Shown in pieces: positions 49,864 through 58,573 of a stretch of DNA of 64,000 nt. The stretch is taken from NCBI RefSeq assembly GCF_000518265.1, contig NZ_JADG01000003.1, positions 682,001-746,000 on the forward strand, in the 5' to 3' direction. Source of the DNA: Actinomadura oligospora ATCC 43269. Lineage in GTDB: Bacteria; Actinomycetota; Actinomycetes; Streptosporangiales; Streptosporangiaceae. Under the pieces are notes generated by a model. That model was not told the origin of the DNA, did not search any database, and saw only the letters and a list, made by a program, of their open reading frames with translations. Numbering within the stretch: the stretch's first letter is position 1; each line of letters begins with the position of its first letter. The position numbers were made by a program, and so were the translations under genes.

Positions 49864-50730
49864 TCAGGGGCGGCGCGCCGTGATCAGCACGTACCCGAGC
49901 TCCGGCATCCGGGCGATCTTCTCCTGGTTGCCGATCAGGAGCTCGTAGCCCTCGGTGCCGAGGATCGTGACGAACTGGTCGCGGCGGGACCGCAGGCCCG
50001 CGGCGAACGCGGCGTTCGTCGGGAACGTCTCCACGGTGACGTCCCGGATGTTCTCCGGGACGAGCCCGGCCCGCTCCAGCACACCCGCGTAGTCGTCGAT
50101 CGGGGTGAGCGAGGCGTACACGGTGCTGTACTGCGCGCCGACGTCCTTCGTGCGGTCCTCGGGTTCCTTGTAGACCATGTCCGCGATCGGGACGCGCCCG
50201 CCGGGCCGCACGACGCGGGCCACCTCCGACAGCACCTGGACCTTGTCGGGCATGTGCAGCATGGACTCCAGCGCCCACGCGCCGTCGAACGACGCCGCCT
50301 CGAAGGGCAGGTCCATCGCGTTGACCACCTGGAACGAGACGCGGTCGGCCACGCCCTCGGCGCGGGCGCGCTCGTTGGCGCGCGCGACCTGGCGCTCGCT
50401 GACCGAGATGCCGAGGACCTCGACCTCGCACGCCCTGGCGAGCTGCAGCGCGGGCGTCCCGTTCCCGCAGCCCACGTCCAGGACGCGGTCGCCGGGCTTC
50501 GGATCGAGCCGCCGGATCATCTCGGCGGTCATCTCGACGGCGGCCTCGTCGAAACTCCGGTCGTCGTTCTCGTCGCGCCACAGGCCGTAATGCAGATTGC
50601 CGTCCCAGAGTTCCGCCATCACGTCGAAAATGCCGTGATCGTAGTAGTACCCGATCGTGCGGGTGTCCGGCGGTCTTCTCTCTTCGGCAATGACGATGGA
50701 ACGCAGTTTCGTGTCGTCTTCTGTCGCCAT
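49864..50730 (-). CDS. SAM-dependent methyltransferase (MonE-like)
   Basis: A 288-residue class I methyltransferase. Motif I is VLDVGCGNG (residues 83-91), followed by GISVSERQVARAN, the acidic NAMDLPFEAASFDGAWALES and the post-motif VVRPGGRVPIADMV. This is the small-molecule O-/C-methyltransferase group that includes tailoring enzymes such as MonE. Start ATG 50730 is chosen as first residue of MATEDDTKLRS; an ATG-like frame at 50766 would add a non-conserved leader. It is divergent from the flavin epoxidase gene and cotranscribed with the downstream hydrolase. Likely target: a hydroxyl on the polyether (inference). Confidence 0.9.
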   Translation of the reverse strand: MATEDDTKLRSIVIAEERRPPDTRTIGYYYDHGIFDVMAELWDGNLHYGLWRDENDDRSFDEAAVEMTAEMIRRLDPKPGDRVLDVGCGNGTPALQLARACEVEVLGISVSERQVARANERARAEGVADRVSFQVVNAMDLPFEAASFDGAWALESMLHMPDKVQVLSEVARVVRPGGRVPIADMVYKEPEDRTKDVGAQYSTVYASLTPIDDYAGVLERAGLVPENIRDVTVETFPTNAAFAAGLRSRRDQFVTILGTEGYELLIGNQEKIARMPELGYVLITARRP

Positions 50731-50764
50731 GCTTGCATGGTCCCCAACGGGTCGCGGGGCGGCC

Positions 50765-50791
50765 ACCCCTGACCACCCCTACCGCACCCCT
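50765..50791 (-). promoter_or_regulatory. Three ACCCCT repeats in the divergent promoter
   Basis: ACCCCT begins at 50765, 50775 and 50786 (10- and 11-bp spacing), i.e. AGGGGT repeats facing the methyltransferase gene. Similar ACCCCTA elements occur near 13069, 56525 and 63585. Confidence 0.4.
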
Positions 50792-50814
50792 ATTCGACCG
50801 GGCCGCCATTTTTG

Positions 50815-50837
50815 AATTAGCCGGACTTTAGCGGGCC
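50815..50837 (+). promoter_or_regulatory. Putative SARP box upstream of the epoxidase
   Basis: TTAG at 50817 and TTAG at 50828 are exactly 11 bp apart (AATTAGCCGGA then CTTTAGCGGGC), about 70 bp before the epoxidase start. Confidence 0.55.
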
Positions 50838-50904
50838 GAGAGATATTGGCGCGCAGGAGTGTGCATGGGAGAAGAGGCGGTATGGCACAGGGGGAATCAG
50901 GGGC

Positions 50905-52320
50905 ATGAGCCGATCCTCACACGCGGTCGTCCTCGGCGGCGGCCTGGCGGGCACGCTGGCCGCGCACGCGCTGGCCCGGCACGCGGGCTCGGTGACCGTC
51001 CTGGAACGCGACGTCCTCCCCGAGGGCCCCGGGCACCGGCGCGGCGTCCCGCAGGCGCGGCACGCCCACCTGCTCTGGTCCAACGGCGCGCGCGTCATCG
51101 ACGCCCTGCTGCCCGGCACCACCGACCGGCTGCTCGCCGCGGGCGCGCGCCGGATCGGCTTCCAGGGCGACCAGGTGACGCTGACGGTCCGGGGATGGCA
51201 GCACCGGTTCGAACCGACCCAGTTCGCCGTCCTGTGCACCCGCCCGCTGCTGGACTGGATCGTCCGCGACCAGGTCCTGCGGACCGGCCGCCTCCACCTG
51301 CGGCAGGGCGCGGAGGCCGTGGCGCTGCGCGCGGGCGGGGGCCGGATCACCGGCGTCCGGGTGCGCGAGGCCGACGGCCGCGAGACCGACGTCGACGCGG
51401 ACCTGGTGGTGGACGCCACCGGGCGCGCCTCCGGCCTCAGGCACTGGCTGGCGGACCTGGACGTCCGGCCGCCCGACAAGGACGTCGTCGACGCGGGCAT
51501 CGGGTACGCCACCCGGCTGTTCGCCGCGCCGCCCGGGGCGACCGGCGCGTTCCCCGCCGTCAACGTCGGCGCGCCCCACGACCCGGACGAACCGGCCCAC
51601 TTCGGCGTGGTCTACCCGGTCGAGGACGACCGCTGGATCGTCACGCTGTCGTGCACCCGGGGCGGGACACTGCCCGCCCACGAGGACGACTTCGAGGCGT
51701 TCGCGCGGGCCCGCCTCGGCCACCCGCTCGTCGCCGACCTCATCGGCTCCGTCGAACCGCTGACCCCGGTGTTCCACTCGCGCTCCGGCGCCAACCGGCG
51801 GCTGTACCCCGAGCGCCATGACGGCTGGCCCGACGGCCTGCTCGTCGTCGGCGACTCGCTCACCGCGTTCAACCCCGTCTACGGCCACGGCATGAGCGCC
51901 GCCGCGCGCTGCGCCGCGGCGCTCGACCGCGAGCTGGCGGCGGGCGCCGACACCCGGCGGATCCAGGAGGCGATCGGCGCGGCCGTGGACGACCCGTGGA
52001 TCCTGGCGGCGTCCAAGGACGCCGGGTACGCCGGCTGCCGGATCGACGCGACCGACCCGCGGCTGGTCGGCGAGCACACCGCGCAGCAGATGCGGTTCGC
52101 CGACGCCATCATCGACAAGTCGCTCGTCGCCCCCGAGGTGTGCGCCACCGTGACCGGGGTGATCAGCCTGTCCGCGGGCCAGGCCGAGCTGGGGTCCAGC
52201 CGCTTCCTCTCCCTGATGCACCGGGAGGGCTCCCTGCCGAAGCTGTCCGGGCCGCCGCTGCGCCCCGAGGAACTCGACCTCGTGCGGCTGCCCGCCTACC
52301 GGCGCGTCCCGTCCGCCTAG
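50905..52320 (+). CDS. MonCI-type flavin-dependent polyene epoxidase
   Basis: A 471-residue FAD monooxygenase. N-terminal dinucleotide fold VVLGGGLAGTLAAHALARH, then GVPQARHAHLLWSNGARVID, PLLDWIVRDQ, and the second FAD motif LLVVGDSLTAFNPVYGHGMS. The order and wording of these segments match remembered MonCI and related polyether epoxidases closely throughout, including the C-terminal AQAELGSSRFL. Such enzymes epoxidise each E-double bond of the ACP-bound polyene, supplying the substrates for the MonB-type cyclases. It heads an operon with KSX and the discrete ACP and has its own SARP-like box. This gene is the strongest single indicator of a polyether product. Confidence 0.94.
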   Translation: MSRSSHAVVLGGGLAGTLAAHALARHAGSVTVLERDVLPEGPGHRRGVPQARHAHLLWSNGARVIDALLPGTTDRLLAAGARRIGFQGDQVTLTVRGWQHRFEPTQFAVLCTRPLLDWIVRDQVLRTGRLHLRQGAEAVALRAGGGRITGVRVREADGRETDVDADLVVDATGRASGLRHWLADLDVRPPDKDVVDAGIGYATRLFAAPPGATGAFPAVNVGAPHDPDEPAHFGVVYPVEDDRWIVTLSCTRGGTLPAHEDDFEAFARARLGHPLVADLIGSVEPLTPVFHSRSGANRRLYPERHDGWPDGLLVVGDSLTAFNPVYGHGMSAAARCAAALDRELAAGADTRRIQEAIGAAVDDPWILAASKDAGYAGCRIDATDPRLVGEHTAQQMRFADAIIDKSLVAPEVCATVTGVISLSAGQAELGSSRFLSLMHREGSLPKLSGPPLRPEELDLVRLPAYRRVPSA

Positions 52321-52335
52321 CCGGAGAGGGCCAGC

Positions 52336-54741
52336 ATGGCGACCGAAGAAGAGCTCGTCGACTACCTGAGATGGACCACCGCCGAGCTGCACGAGGCCCG
52401 GCGGCGGCTGCGCGAGCGCGAGGAGCGAGACCGGGAGCCGATCGCGATCGTGGCGATGGCCTGCCGGTTCCCCGGTGGCGCGCGCTCGCCGGAGGAGCTG
52501 TGGCGGCTGGTCGCCGAGGGCCGGGACGCGATCGGCGGCTTCCCCGCCGACCGGGGCTGGGACCTCGACGGGCTCCGCGCCCCGGACGGGGCCCCGCGCG
52601 ACCGCGCGGGCGGTTTCCTCTACGACGCCCTGGACTTCGACGCGGCCTTCTTCGGCATGGGCCGGAGCGAGGCGCTCGCGACCGAGCCGCAGCAGCGGAT
52701 CCTCCTCGAGCTCGCCTGGGAGGCCGTCGAGCGCGCGGGCCTCGACCCGCACGGCCTGCGCGGCACCCGCACCGGCGTCTACACCGGCATGACCACGCAC
52801 GACTACATGGCCCGGCTGCCCGAGCTGGGCCGGGCCGCGGACGGCGTGCTCGGGCACCTCGGGTCCGGCGTCTCCGGCGCGCTCGCGTCCGGCCGGGTGT
52901 CCCGCGCGCTCGGCCTGGAGGGCCCCGCGGTGACGGTGGACACGGCCTGCTCGTCCGCGCTGGTGGCGATGCACCTCGCCATGCAGGCGCTGCGGCGCGG
53001 GGAGTGCGCGCTCGCGCTCGCGGGCGGCGCGACCGTCCTCGCGACCCCCGGCCTGTACCTGGAGTACTCGGCGCAGCCCGGGATGCTCTCCGCCGACGGA
53101 CGCTGCCGTCCCTTCGCGGCGGGCGCGGACGGCATGGTGTGGGGCGAGGGCGCGGGCCTGGTGCTGCTGGAACGCCTGTCGGACGCCCGGCGGGCCGGGC
53201 ATCCGGTGCTGGCCCTGATCCGCGGCTCGGCGGTCAACCAGGACGGCGACAGCGGCGGGTTCACCGCCCCGCACGGCCCGGCGCAGCAGCGGCTGATCCG
53301 CGAGGCGCTGGCCGACGCCCGGCTGACCCCCGCCGACGTGGACGCCGTCGAGGCGCACGGAACCGGCACCACCATGGGCGACCTGATCGAGGCGCAGGCG
53401 CTGCTCGCCACCTACGGGCGGGACCGGCCGTCCGGTCGTCCGGTGCTGCTGGGCTCGGTGAAGTCCAACATCGGGCACACGCAGGCGGCGTCCGGGATGG
53501 CCTCGCTCGTCAAGGCGGTGCTCGCCATGCGGCACGCGACGCTGCCCGCCACGCTGAACATCGACCGGCCCAACCCGTTCGTCGACTGGTCGGCGGGGGA
53601 GGCGCGGCTGCTCACCGAGGCGGAGGAGTGGCCGGAGCACGGCCGTCCGCGCCGGGCCGGGGTGTCGTCCTTCGGCGTCTCGGGCACCAACGCCCACCTG
53701 ATCCTTGAAGCGCCCCCCGAACCCGGGGACCGGGACGAGGCCGCCGCGCCCGTCCGCGTCGTCCCGTGGGTCGTCTCGGCCCGGAGTGAGCGCGCGCTGC
53801 GCGCCCAGGCGGCGGCGCTGGCGGCGCACGTGTCCGAGGGCCCGGAGGGCTCGGCGGCCGACGTGGCCTGGTCGCTGGCGACGACGCGGACGGCGTTCGA
53901 GCACCGCGCGGTCGTCGTCGGCGAGGACCATGAGGAACTCGCCGCGGCCCTGCGCGTGGTCGCGGCGGACGGCCCGACTCCTTCCCTGGGCGGCAGGACG
54001 GCCTGGGTGTTCGGCGGGGAGAGTCCCGTCCCGGGCACCGGCGTGGAGCTGTACGGACGGTTCCCGGCCTTCGCCGCCGCCGTGGACGAGATGTGCGCGC
54101 TGCTCGGCGGCCGGACGGACCGTCCGGCGAAGGAGGTCCTCCTCGCCGGGCGTCCGGGGCCGGACGAGCCGCCGGTGGCGCTGTTCGCGCTGCAGATCGG
54201 GCTCGTCCGGCTGCTGGAGGCGGCCGGCCTGCGGCCCGACCTGGTGGTCGGGCACTCGACCGGCGAGCTCGCCGCCGCGCACGCGGCCGGTGCGCTCGAC
54301 CTGGCGGACGCCTGCGGGCTGCTCGCCGGAACCGGCGACGGCGAGCCCCGGCGCGGCGCTCCGCGCGTCCCGGTCGTCGCCTCGGTCACCGACCTCGGCG
54401 ACGCCGACGTGCTGCTCGAACTCGGCCCCCGCTCCCCGGCGGCGGACGCCGCCGGTCTCCCCGAGACGCTGGCGGTGCCCGGCGGCGACGGCTCCGAGGC
54501 GCGGGCGCTGTTCACCGCCCTGGCCAGGCTGGACGCCCGGGGCACCGCTGTCGGCTGGGCCGGGCTCATGGACCGGGAACCGCCGCCTCGCACGGTCCCG
54601 CTGCCCACCTACGCGTTCCAGCGCGAGCGGTACTGGCTGTACGACGCCGTGCCGGGGACCCCGGACGCCGAGGCGGAAGGGAGGCTGCGGCGAGGACGGA
54701 CGGCACCCACGCAAGGGACCGAAACGGTTGTCGAGAACTGA
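52336..54741 (+). CDS. KSX: chain-transferring ketosynthase with truncated AT
   Basis: 801 residues. A docking helix ([20 protein letters not shown]) and an intact KS (about 34-455; Cys205 in [18 protein letters not shown] and [12 protein letters not shown] histidines) are followed by a much shortened acyltransferase (about 550-720). The AT keeps [14 protein letters not shown] (Ser641) but loses the stretch carrying the HAFH/YASH specificity motif and most of the small subdomain, so it is probably inactive. There is no ACP in the protein; a discrete ACP gene follows. This matches MonAIX/NanA11-type KSX proteins, which pass the completed chain from the last PKS module to a free ACP for oxidative cyclisation. 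Fifteen bases separate it from the epoxidase gene. Confidence 0.92.
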   Translation: MATEEELVDYLRWTTAELHEARRRLREREERDREPIAIVAMACRFPGGARSPEELWRLVAEGRDAIGGFPADRGWDLDGLRAPDGAPRDRAGGFLYDALDFDAAFFGMGRSEALATEPQQRILLELAWEAVERAGLDPHGLRGTRTGVYTGMTTHDYMARLPELGRAADGVLGHLGSGVSGALASGRVSRALGLEGPAVTVDTACSSALVAMHLAMQALRRGECALALAGGATVLATPGLYLEYSAQPGMLSADGRCRPFAAGADGMVWGEGAGLVLLERLSDARRAGHPVLALIRGSAVNQDGDSGGFTAPHGPAQQRLIREALADARLTPADVDAVEAHGTGTTMGDLIEAQALLATYGRDRPSGRPVLLGSVKSNIGHTQAASGMASLVKAVLAMRHATLPATLNIDRPNPFVDWSAGEARLLTEAEEWPEHGRPRRAGVSSFGVSGTNAHLILEAPPEPGDRDEAAAPVRVVPWVVSARSERALRAQAAALAAHVSEGPEGSAADVAWSLATTRTAFEHRAVVVGEDHEELAAALRVVAADGPTPSLGGRTAWVFGGESPVPGTGVELYGRFPAFAAAVDEMCALLGGRTDRPAKEVLLAGRPGPDEPPVALFALQIGLVRLLEAAGLRPDLVVGHSTGELAAAHAAGALDLADACGLLAGTGDGEPRRGAPRVPVVASVTDLGDADVLLELGPRSPAADAAGLPETLAVPGGDGSEARALFTALARLDARGTAVGWAGLMDREPPPRTVPLPTYAFQRERYWLYDAVPGTPDAEAEGRLRRGRTAPTQGTETVVEN

Positions 54742-54759
54742 AGGAACGGTGATACCGGC

Positions 54760-55083
54760 ATGGACGTGGCAGAACTGCAACGCTCGCTGGCGAGCGGCGA
54801 CGAGGCGGAGCGGGCGCGGCTGCTCCGGGAGACGATCCGGACGCATGTGGCGGCGCTGCTGTCGCTGACCTCGGTCGAGGACGACGGCAACTTCCTGGAC
54901 CTCGGCCTGAACTCGCTGTCCGCCCTGGAGCTGACCAAGAACCTGATGACGATCACCGAGCTGGAGATCCCGCTGGTGACGATCGTGGACCACCCGACCC
55001 CGGCCGAGCTCGCGGGCCACCTGGCCGCGGAGTACACCCGCGCGAGCACGGGCGCGAGCGCGGGCGAGGGCGTTCCCAAGTAG
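54760..55083 (+). CDS. Discrete acyl carrier protein (ACPX)
   Basis: A 107-residue free-standing ACP. The phosphopantetheine site is LDLGLNSLSALEL with Ser52; the usual Asp before Ser is Asn. A short helical leader (MDVAELQRSLASGDEAERAR) and a Ser/Gly/Ala tail flank the four-helix core. Located 18 bp after KSX. In monensin/nanchangmycin clusters the equivalent protein (MonAX/NanA10 type) carries the full-length polyketide during epoxidation and ring closure until hydrolysis. Inference of the same role rests on the operon epoxidase-KSX-ACP. Confidence 0.93.
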   Translation: MDVAELQRSLASGDEAERARLLRETIRTHVAALLSLTSVEDDGNFLDLGLNSLSALELTKNLMTITELEIPLVTIVDHPTPAELAGHLAAEYTRASTGASAGEGVPK

Positions 55084-55114
55084 CCCGCGGGAGTCCCGAA
55101 CCGGCCCGCAGTGG

Positions 55115-55150
55115 GCGAAGGGCCGGCGCGAAAGCGCCGGCCCTCTTCGC
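55115..55150. terminator. Terminator between ACP and glycosyltransferase genes
   Basis: An 11-bp perfect stem (55119-55129 with 55134-55144) closed by a GAAA tetraloop, with flanking GCGA/TCGC extending it. Serves the two convergent genes. Confidence 0.82.
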
Positions 55151-55194
55151 GTCCCCGCGTCCCGCTCGTTCAGCCGCGGGCGGGGGACGGCCGT

Positions 55195-56490
55195 TCAGCG
55201 GCGGTGCCGCGCCGCCAGCCGCTCCAGCTCGGGGACCAGCTCGGCCGGGCTCGGCTGGCCGGTCATCTCCTGCCGCACCCTGCGCGCGCCGGTCTGGAAC
55301 GCCGGGTCGTGCAGCAGCAGTTCCAGGGCCGCGCCGACCTTCGCGCCGGTCACCTCGTCCGGGGGGATCGACAGGCCCGCACCGGTGTCGGCGAGGTGCC
55401 TGCTCTTCAGGTGCGCGTCCGGGGCGATGCTGACGATCAGCTGGGGCACCCCGTGCAGCAGGGAGATGTTGAACCCGCCGGGGCTGCCCTGGTGGATCAC
55501 CGCCGAGCAGGACGGCACGACGCACTGGAGCGGGACGAAGTCCACGATCCGGGTGTTGGCCGGGATCCGCGCCAGCCGCTCGCGGTCCTCGTCCGGCAGG
55601 GTGACCACGAGCTCGATGTCGAGGCCCGCCACCGCGTCCAGGGTGTCCTGGACCTGCTCGACCGACATGATCCGCTGGTGCCCCCACTCGCGGACCGAGA
55701 GCCCGAACGTCATCAGGACGCGCGGCGCGGTGGGGGCCTCCCACAGCCACTCGGGGTGCACGGCCGCGCCGTTGTAGGGGACGTACCGGGTGGAGATGTA
55801 GTTCAGCCCGGTGTCGACGCGGAACGAGGCGGGCAGCTGGTCGATCGTGAAGTGCCCGGTGAACAGGTTCTCGGAGAAGTCCAGCTCGTACTTGTCGGTC
55901 CAGCCGGTGGCCCACTCGCGCAGGGGGTCGCGGCGGGCGCCCGGCGGCCGCCCCTCCTTGAGCCGGACGAACCGCGCGCGCATCTGGGCGTCGGTGTCGT
56001 GGGAGTACAGCACCCGCCCGCTCGCCGCCCCGGTCGTCGCGGCGGCGATCGCCCCGGCGTAGCTGGCGGCGTCCCAGAGCACCAGGTCGGGCTGCCAGCG
56101 GCGGGCGAACGCCACCAGGTCGTCGATCATCGAGTCGTTCATCAGCCCGGCCGCCGGGGCGATCGCGACCTCGTACAGGCGGCTGAGGTCGTCCCAGCCG
56201 AGCAGCCGGCCCTGGCCCGCGACCCGCTGGTGCTTCGGCCCGCCCGCCTCCCGCTGCCACTGCTCGACCGACCCGTGGTCCCGCTCCGCCATGGCGCGCC
56301 GGGTCTTCTCCTTGAGCGTCTCGGCGGAACCGACCGGGACGGCGGTGAGGCCCGCCCGGGTGATGGTGTCCACCAGCTCCGGCCCGCTCGCCACGCGCAC
56401 TTCGTGGCCCGCGGCGCCCAGCGCCCAGGCCAGCGGCACGCTGTTGAAGAAATGCGTGTTCCCCGGGAAGGAAGTGAATAGTACGTGCAT
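55195..56490 (-). CDS. GT1-family glycosyltransferase
   Basis: A 431-residue macrolide-type glycosyltransferase. N-terminal acceptor domain begins MHVLFTSFPGNTHFFNSVPLAWAL; the C-terminal nucleotide-sugar domain shows FVPLQCVVPSCSAVIHQG, then GVPQLIV. The canonical HHGGxGT donor signature is altered to HQGSPGGF, which may reflect an unusual trideoxysugar donor. It probably transfers the TDP-2,3,6-trideoxyhexose made by the adjacent genes to the polyether, as NanG5 does in nanchangmycin. It is divergent from the sugar operon across a 168-bp control region. No auxiliary activator protein (EryCII type) is seen. Confidence 0.92.
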   Translation of the reverse strand: MHVLFTSFPGNTHFFNSVPLAWALGAAGHEVRVASGPELVDTITRAGLTAVPVGSAETLKEKTRRAMAERDHGSVEQWQREAGGPKHQRVAGQGRLLGWDDLSRLYEVAIAPAAGLMNDSMIDDLVAFARRWQPDLVLWDAASYAGAIAAATTGAASGRVLYSHDTDAQMRARFVRLKEGRPPGARRDPLREWATGWTDKYELDFSENLFTGHFTIDQLPASFRVDTGLNYISTRYVPYNGAAVHPEWLWEAPTAPRVLMTFGLSVREWGHQRIMSVEQVQDTLDAVAGLDIELVVTLPDEDRERLARIPANTRIVDFVPLQCVVPSCSAVIHQGSPGGFNISLLHGVPQLIVSIAPDAHLKSRHLADTGAGLSIPPDEVTGAKVGAALELLLHDPAFQTGARRVRQEMTGQPSPAELVPELERLAARHRR

Positions 56491-56570
56491 GCCGCCGAGG
56501 TTACGATGGCGTCGCGCGAGGGCATACCCCTATTTCGGAACGTCCTTTCGCATTCTTTTCCGCCCAGGGG

Positions 56571-56592
56571 TTTTAGGGCGCTTTTAGCGCGG
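56571..56592 (+). promoter_or_regulatory. Putative SARP box upstream of the deoxysugar operon
   Basis: TTTTAGGGCGC followed by TTTTAGCGCGG: the two TTTTAG cores start at 56571 and 56582, 11 bp apart, in the divergent region between the glycosyltransferase and the sugar methyltransferase. A weaker pair of TTTC elements (56546, 56557) is also 11 bp apart. Confidence 0.6.
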
Positions 56593-56658
56593 TGCCGGAT
56601 GCTGACGGTGTCGGTGTACCTGGCCGGCGCGGCGCTGATCCGGGCGGAGAGGAACGAG

Positions 56659-57567
56659 ATGGCTCGCAATCTTCAGGCCAGCCCCCAGTGGGAGCGAATC
56701 CAGCGGGGCTGGGTCACCGAGGACGCGTCCGCCGATCTGACGGGCTTCAAGTCGGACGAGCGGAACTTCAACATTTCCCTGTGGAGCCCCGAGGCGAACG
56801 GGGTGCGGTACCTCAAGACGCTCGTCTACCAGCTCGCGACGAGCCTCGGGGAGGCCGACAGGGAGCGGCTGCGCAGGATCGGCAACCGTGAGTTCGGCGA
56901 CCCCCTGACCGTCCGGGTGGACGGCGAGCCGGTCTGCCTGGACTACCTGCAGGCCGTGCTGGAACTGGGGTTCATCCGGCGGCGGCTGGGGCTCGACCGC
57001 GCCCGCGTGCTGGAGATCGGCGCCGGGTACGGGCGGACGTGCCACGCGATGCTGTCCAACCACGACCTCGCCGAGTACTGGATCGTGGACCTGACCAACA
57101 CCCTGCGGATCAGCAGGGAGTACCTGCGCGCCGTCCTGGACGACGCCGACTTCGCGAAGGTCCGGTTCGTGGACGTGCGCGACATCGACCAGGTGGTCGG
57201 GGCCGAGCGCTTCGACCTGTGCGTCAACATCCACTCCTTCACCGAGATGACGCCCGAGACCGTCCGGGACTACCTGGACCTGATCGACGAGAAGTGCGCC
57301 GCGTTCTACGTCAAGAACCCCGTCGGCAAGTTCCTGGACCCCAGGCTGGACGGCCACTTCAAGGGCCACGAGGCCGTCGAGGAGGCGCTGCGCACCGGGC
57401 CCCTGCGCCGGGTGCTGGACATCTTCGACGAGCAGGCGGTCGCCTCGGCCGTGCCCGAGTTCGTCACCGCCTACCAGCCCGGCGACGGCTGGGACTGTGT
57501 CGCGCACGACAGGGCCCTCCCGTGGAGCTACTTCTGGCAGGCGCTCTACGAGAACGGCGGCGGGTGA
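56659..57567 (+). CDS. Putative sugar O-methyltransferase (NanM family)
   Basis: A 302-residue SAM-dependent methyltransferase with motif I VLEIGAGYGRTCHAML (about residue 115-130), FDLCVNIHSFTEM and C-terminal WDCVAHDRALPWSYFWQ, the layout of the NanM-type putative sugar O-methyltransferases. NanM belongs to the nanchangmycin cluster, whose sugar is 4-O-methylrhodinose, so this enzyme probably methylates O-4 of the trideoxyhexose. ATG 56659 is chosen because GGAGAGGA precedes it; longer starts run into the SARP-like box. First gene of a four-gene sugar operon. Confidence 0.85.
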   Translation: MARNLQASPQWERIQRGWVTEDASADLTGFKSDERNFNISLWSPEANGVRYLKTLVYQLATSLGEADRERLRRIGNREFGDPLTVRVDGEPVCLDYLQAVLELGFIRRRLGLDRARVLEIGAGYGRTCHAMLSNHDLAEYWIVDLTNTLRISREYLRAVLDDADFAKVRFVDVRDIDQVVGAERFDLCVNIHSFTEMTPETVRDYLDLIDEKCAAFYVKNPVGKFLDPRLDGHFKGHEAVEEALRTGPLRRVLDIFDEQAVASAVPEFVTAYQPGDGWDCVAHDRALPWSYFWQALYENGGG

Positions 57568-57571
57568 CGCG

Positions 57572-58573
57572 ATGACCGCGCGCTCGATCGTGGTGCTGGG
57601 CGCTTCGGGCTTCCTCGGACGGCACGTCCACGCCGCCCTCGCCGCCGCCGGGGACCGGGTCACGCCCGTGTCGCGGACCACCGGGGAGGGGCTCGACCTC
57701 GTCCGGGCCGGACGGGACGACCTCGCCCGGCTGTGCCGCGGGGCGGACGCCGTGGTGAACGCCGCCGGAGCGGTCTGGGGCGGCACCGAGCGGGAGATGA
57801 CCGAGCTGAACACCGACCTGGTCGGCAGGCTCGTGGACGTCCTGGCCGGGCTGCCCGCGCCGCCCCGGCTCGTCCAGCTGGGCAGCGCCTACGAGTACGG
57901 GCCGACGCTGCCGGGCCCGCCGGTCGGCGAGGACCGGCCGCCCGCCCCCGAGTCGGTGTACGGGCGCACCAAGCTGGCGGGCACGCGGACGGTCGTCCGG
58001 GCCGTCGAGGACGGCCGCCTGGACGCGACGGTCCTGCGCGTCTCGGTGGCGTGCGGTCCCGGCGCGCCGGGCGTGAGCCTGCCCGGGCTGGTCGCCGCGC
58101 ACCTCGCCGCGGGCGGCGGCGACCTGCGGGTCGCGCCGCTGCGTGCCCACCGCGACCTGGTCGACGTCCGGGACGTCGCCGACGCCGTCGTCGCGGCCGT
58201 GGACAGGCCGCCGCACCGCGCGGGCCCGCCGGGCCGGGACGTCACCGCGGCCGGAACCCTGATCAACATCGGCGGCGGGACGGCCGTGCCCGTCCGCGAG
58301 CTGGTCGACCTGATGATCGCGCTGAGCGGCGTCCCGGTCCGCCTCGTGGAGGACGCGGGCCCGCCGCCGGACGGCGCGGACCCGGCCGGCCGGACCGCCC
58401 GGTCGGACGCGCGGTGGCAGTGCCTGGACATCGGCCGGGCCCGCCGGACGCTCGGCTGGACCCCGCGCCGGACGCTGGCCGAATCGATGCGCGACCTGCT
58501 CCTGGCCGAGGGGGCGCCGGTCACGGGCCGCCCGCCCGCGGCACGGGCCGCCGCTGGAAGGGACCGGAGATGA
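57572..58573 (+). CDS. NDP-hexose 4-ketoreductase (SDR/epimerase fold)
   Basis: A 333-residue extended short-chain dehydrogenase. NAD(P) motif [17 protein letters not shown] at the N-terminus, catalytic pair in YGRTK, and LGSAYEYG before it. In deoxysugar pathways such enzymes reduce the C-4 ketone; since no 4-aminotransferase is present, the product should be a neutral sugar. Start ATG 57572 follows the upstream stop by four bases, and its stop overlaps the next start (ATGA), so translation is coupled. Confidence 0.87.
   Translation: MTARSIVVLGASGFLGRHVHAALAAAGDRVTPVSRTTGEGLDLVRAGRDDLARLCRGADAVVNAAGAVWGGTEREMTELNTDLVGRLVDVLAGLPAPPRLVQLGSAYEYGPTLPGPPVGEDRPPAPESVYGRTKLAGTRTVVRAVEDGRLDATVLRVSVACGPGAPGVSLPGLVAAHLAAGGGDLRVAPLRAHRDLVDVRDVADAVVAAVDRPPHRAGPPGRDVTAAGTLINIGGGTAVPVRELVDLMIALSGVPVRLVEDAGPPPDGADPAGRTARSDARWQCLDIGRARRTLGWTPRRTLAESMRDLLLAEGAPVTGRPPAARAAAGRDRR

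Noticed and set aside
52336..54741. Treating this protein as a normal extension or loading module
   Set aside because: It has no ACP in cis, its AT lacks the specificity subdomain, and the KS has Cys rather than Gln; KSX fits better.
50917..55020. 1367-codon minus-strand open frame across the epoxidase, KSX and ACP genes
   Set aside because: It runs through three genes with clear motifs on the other strand and shows only low-complexity translation.
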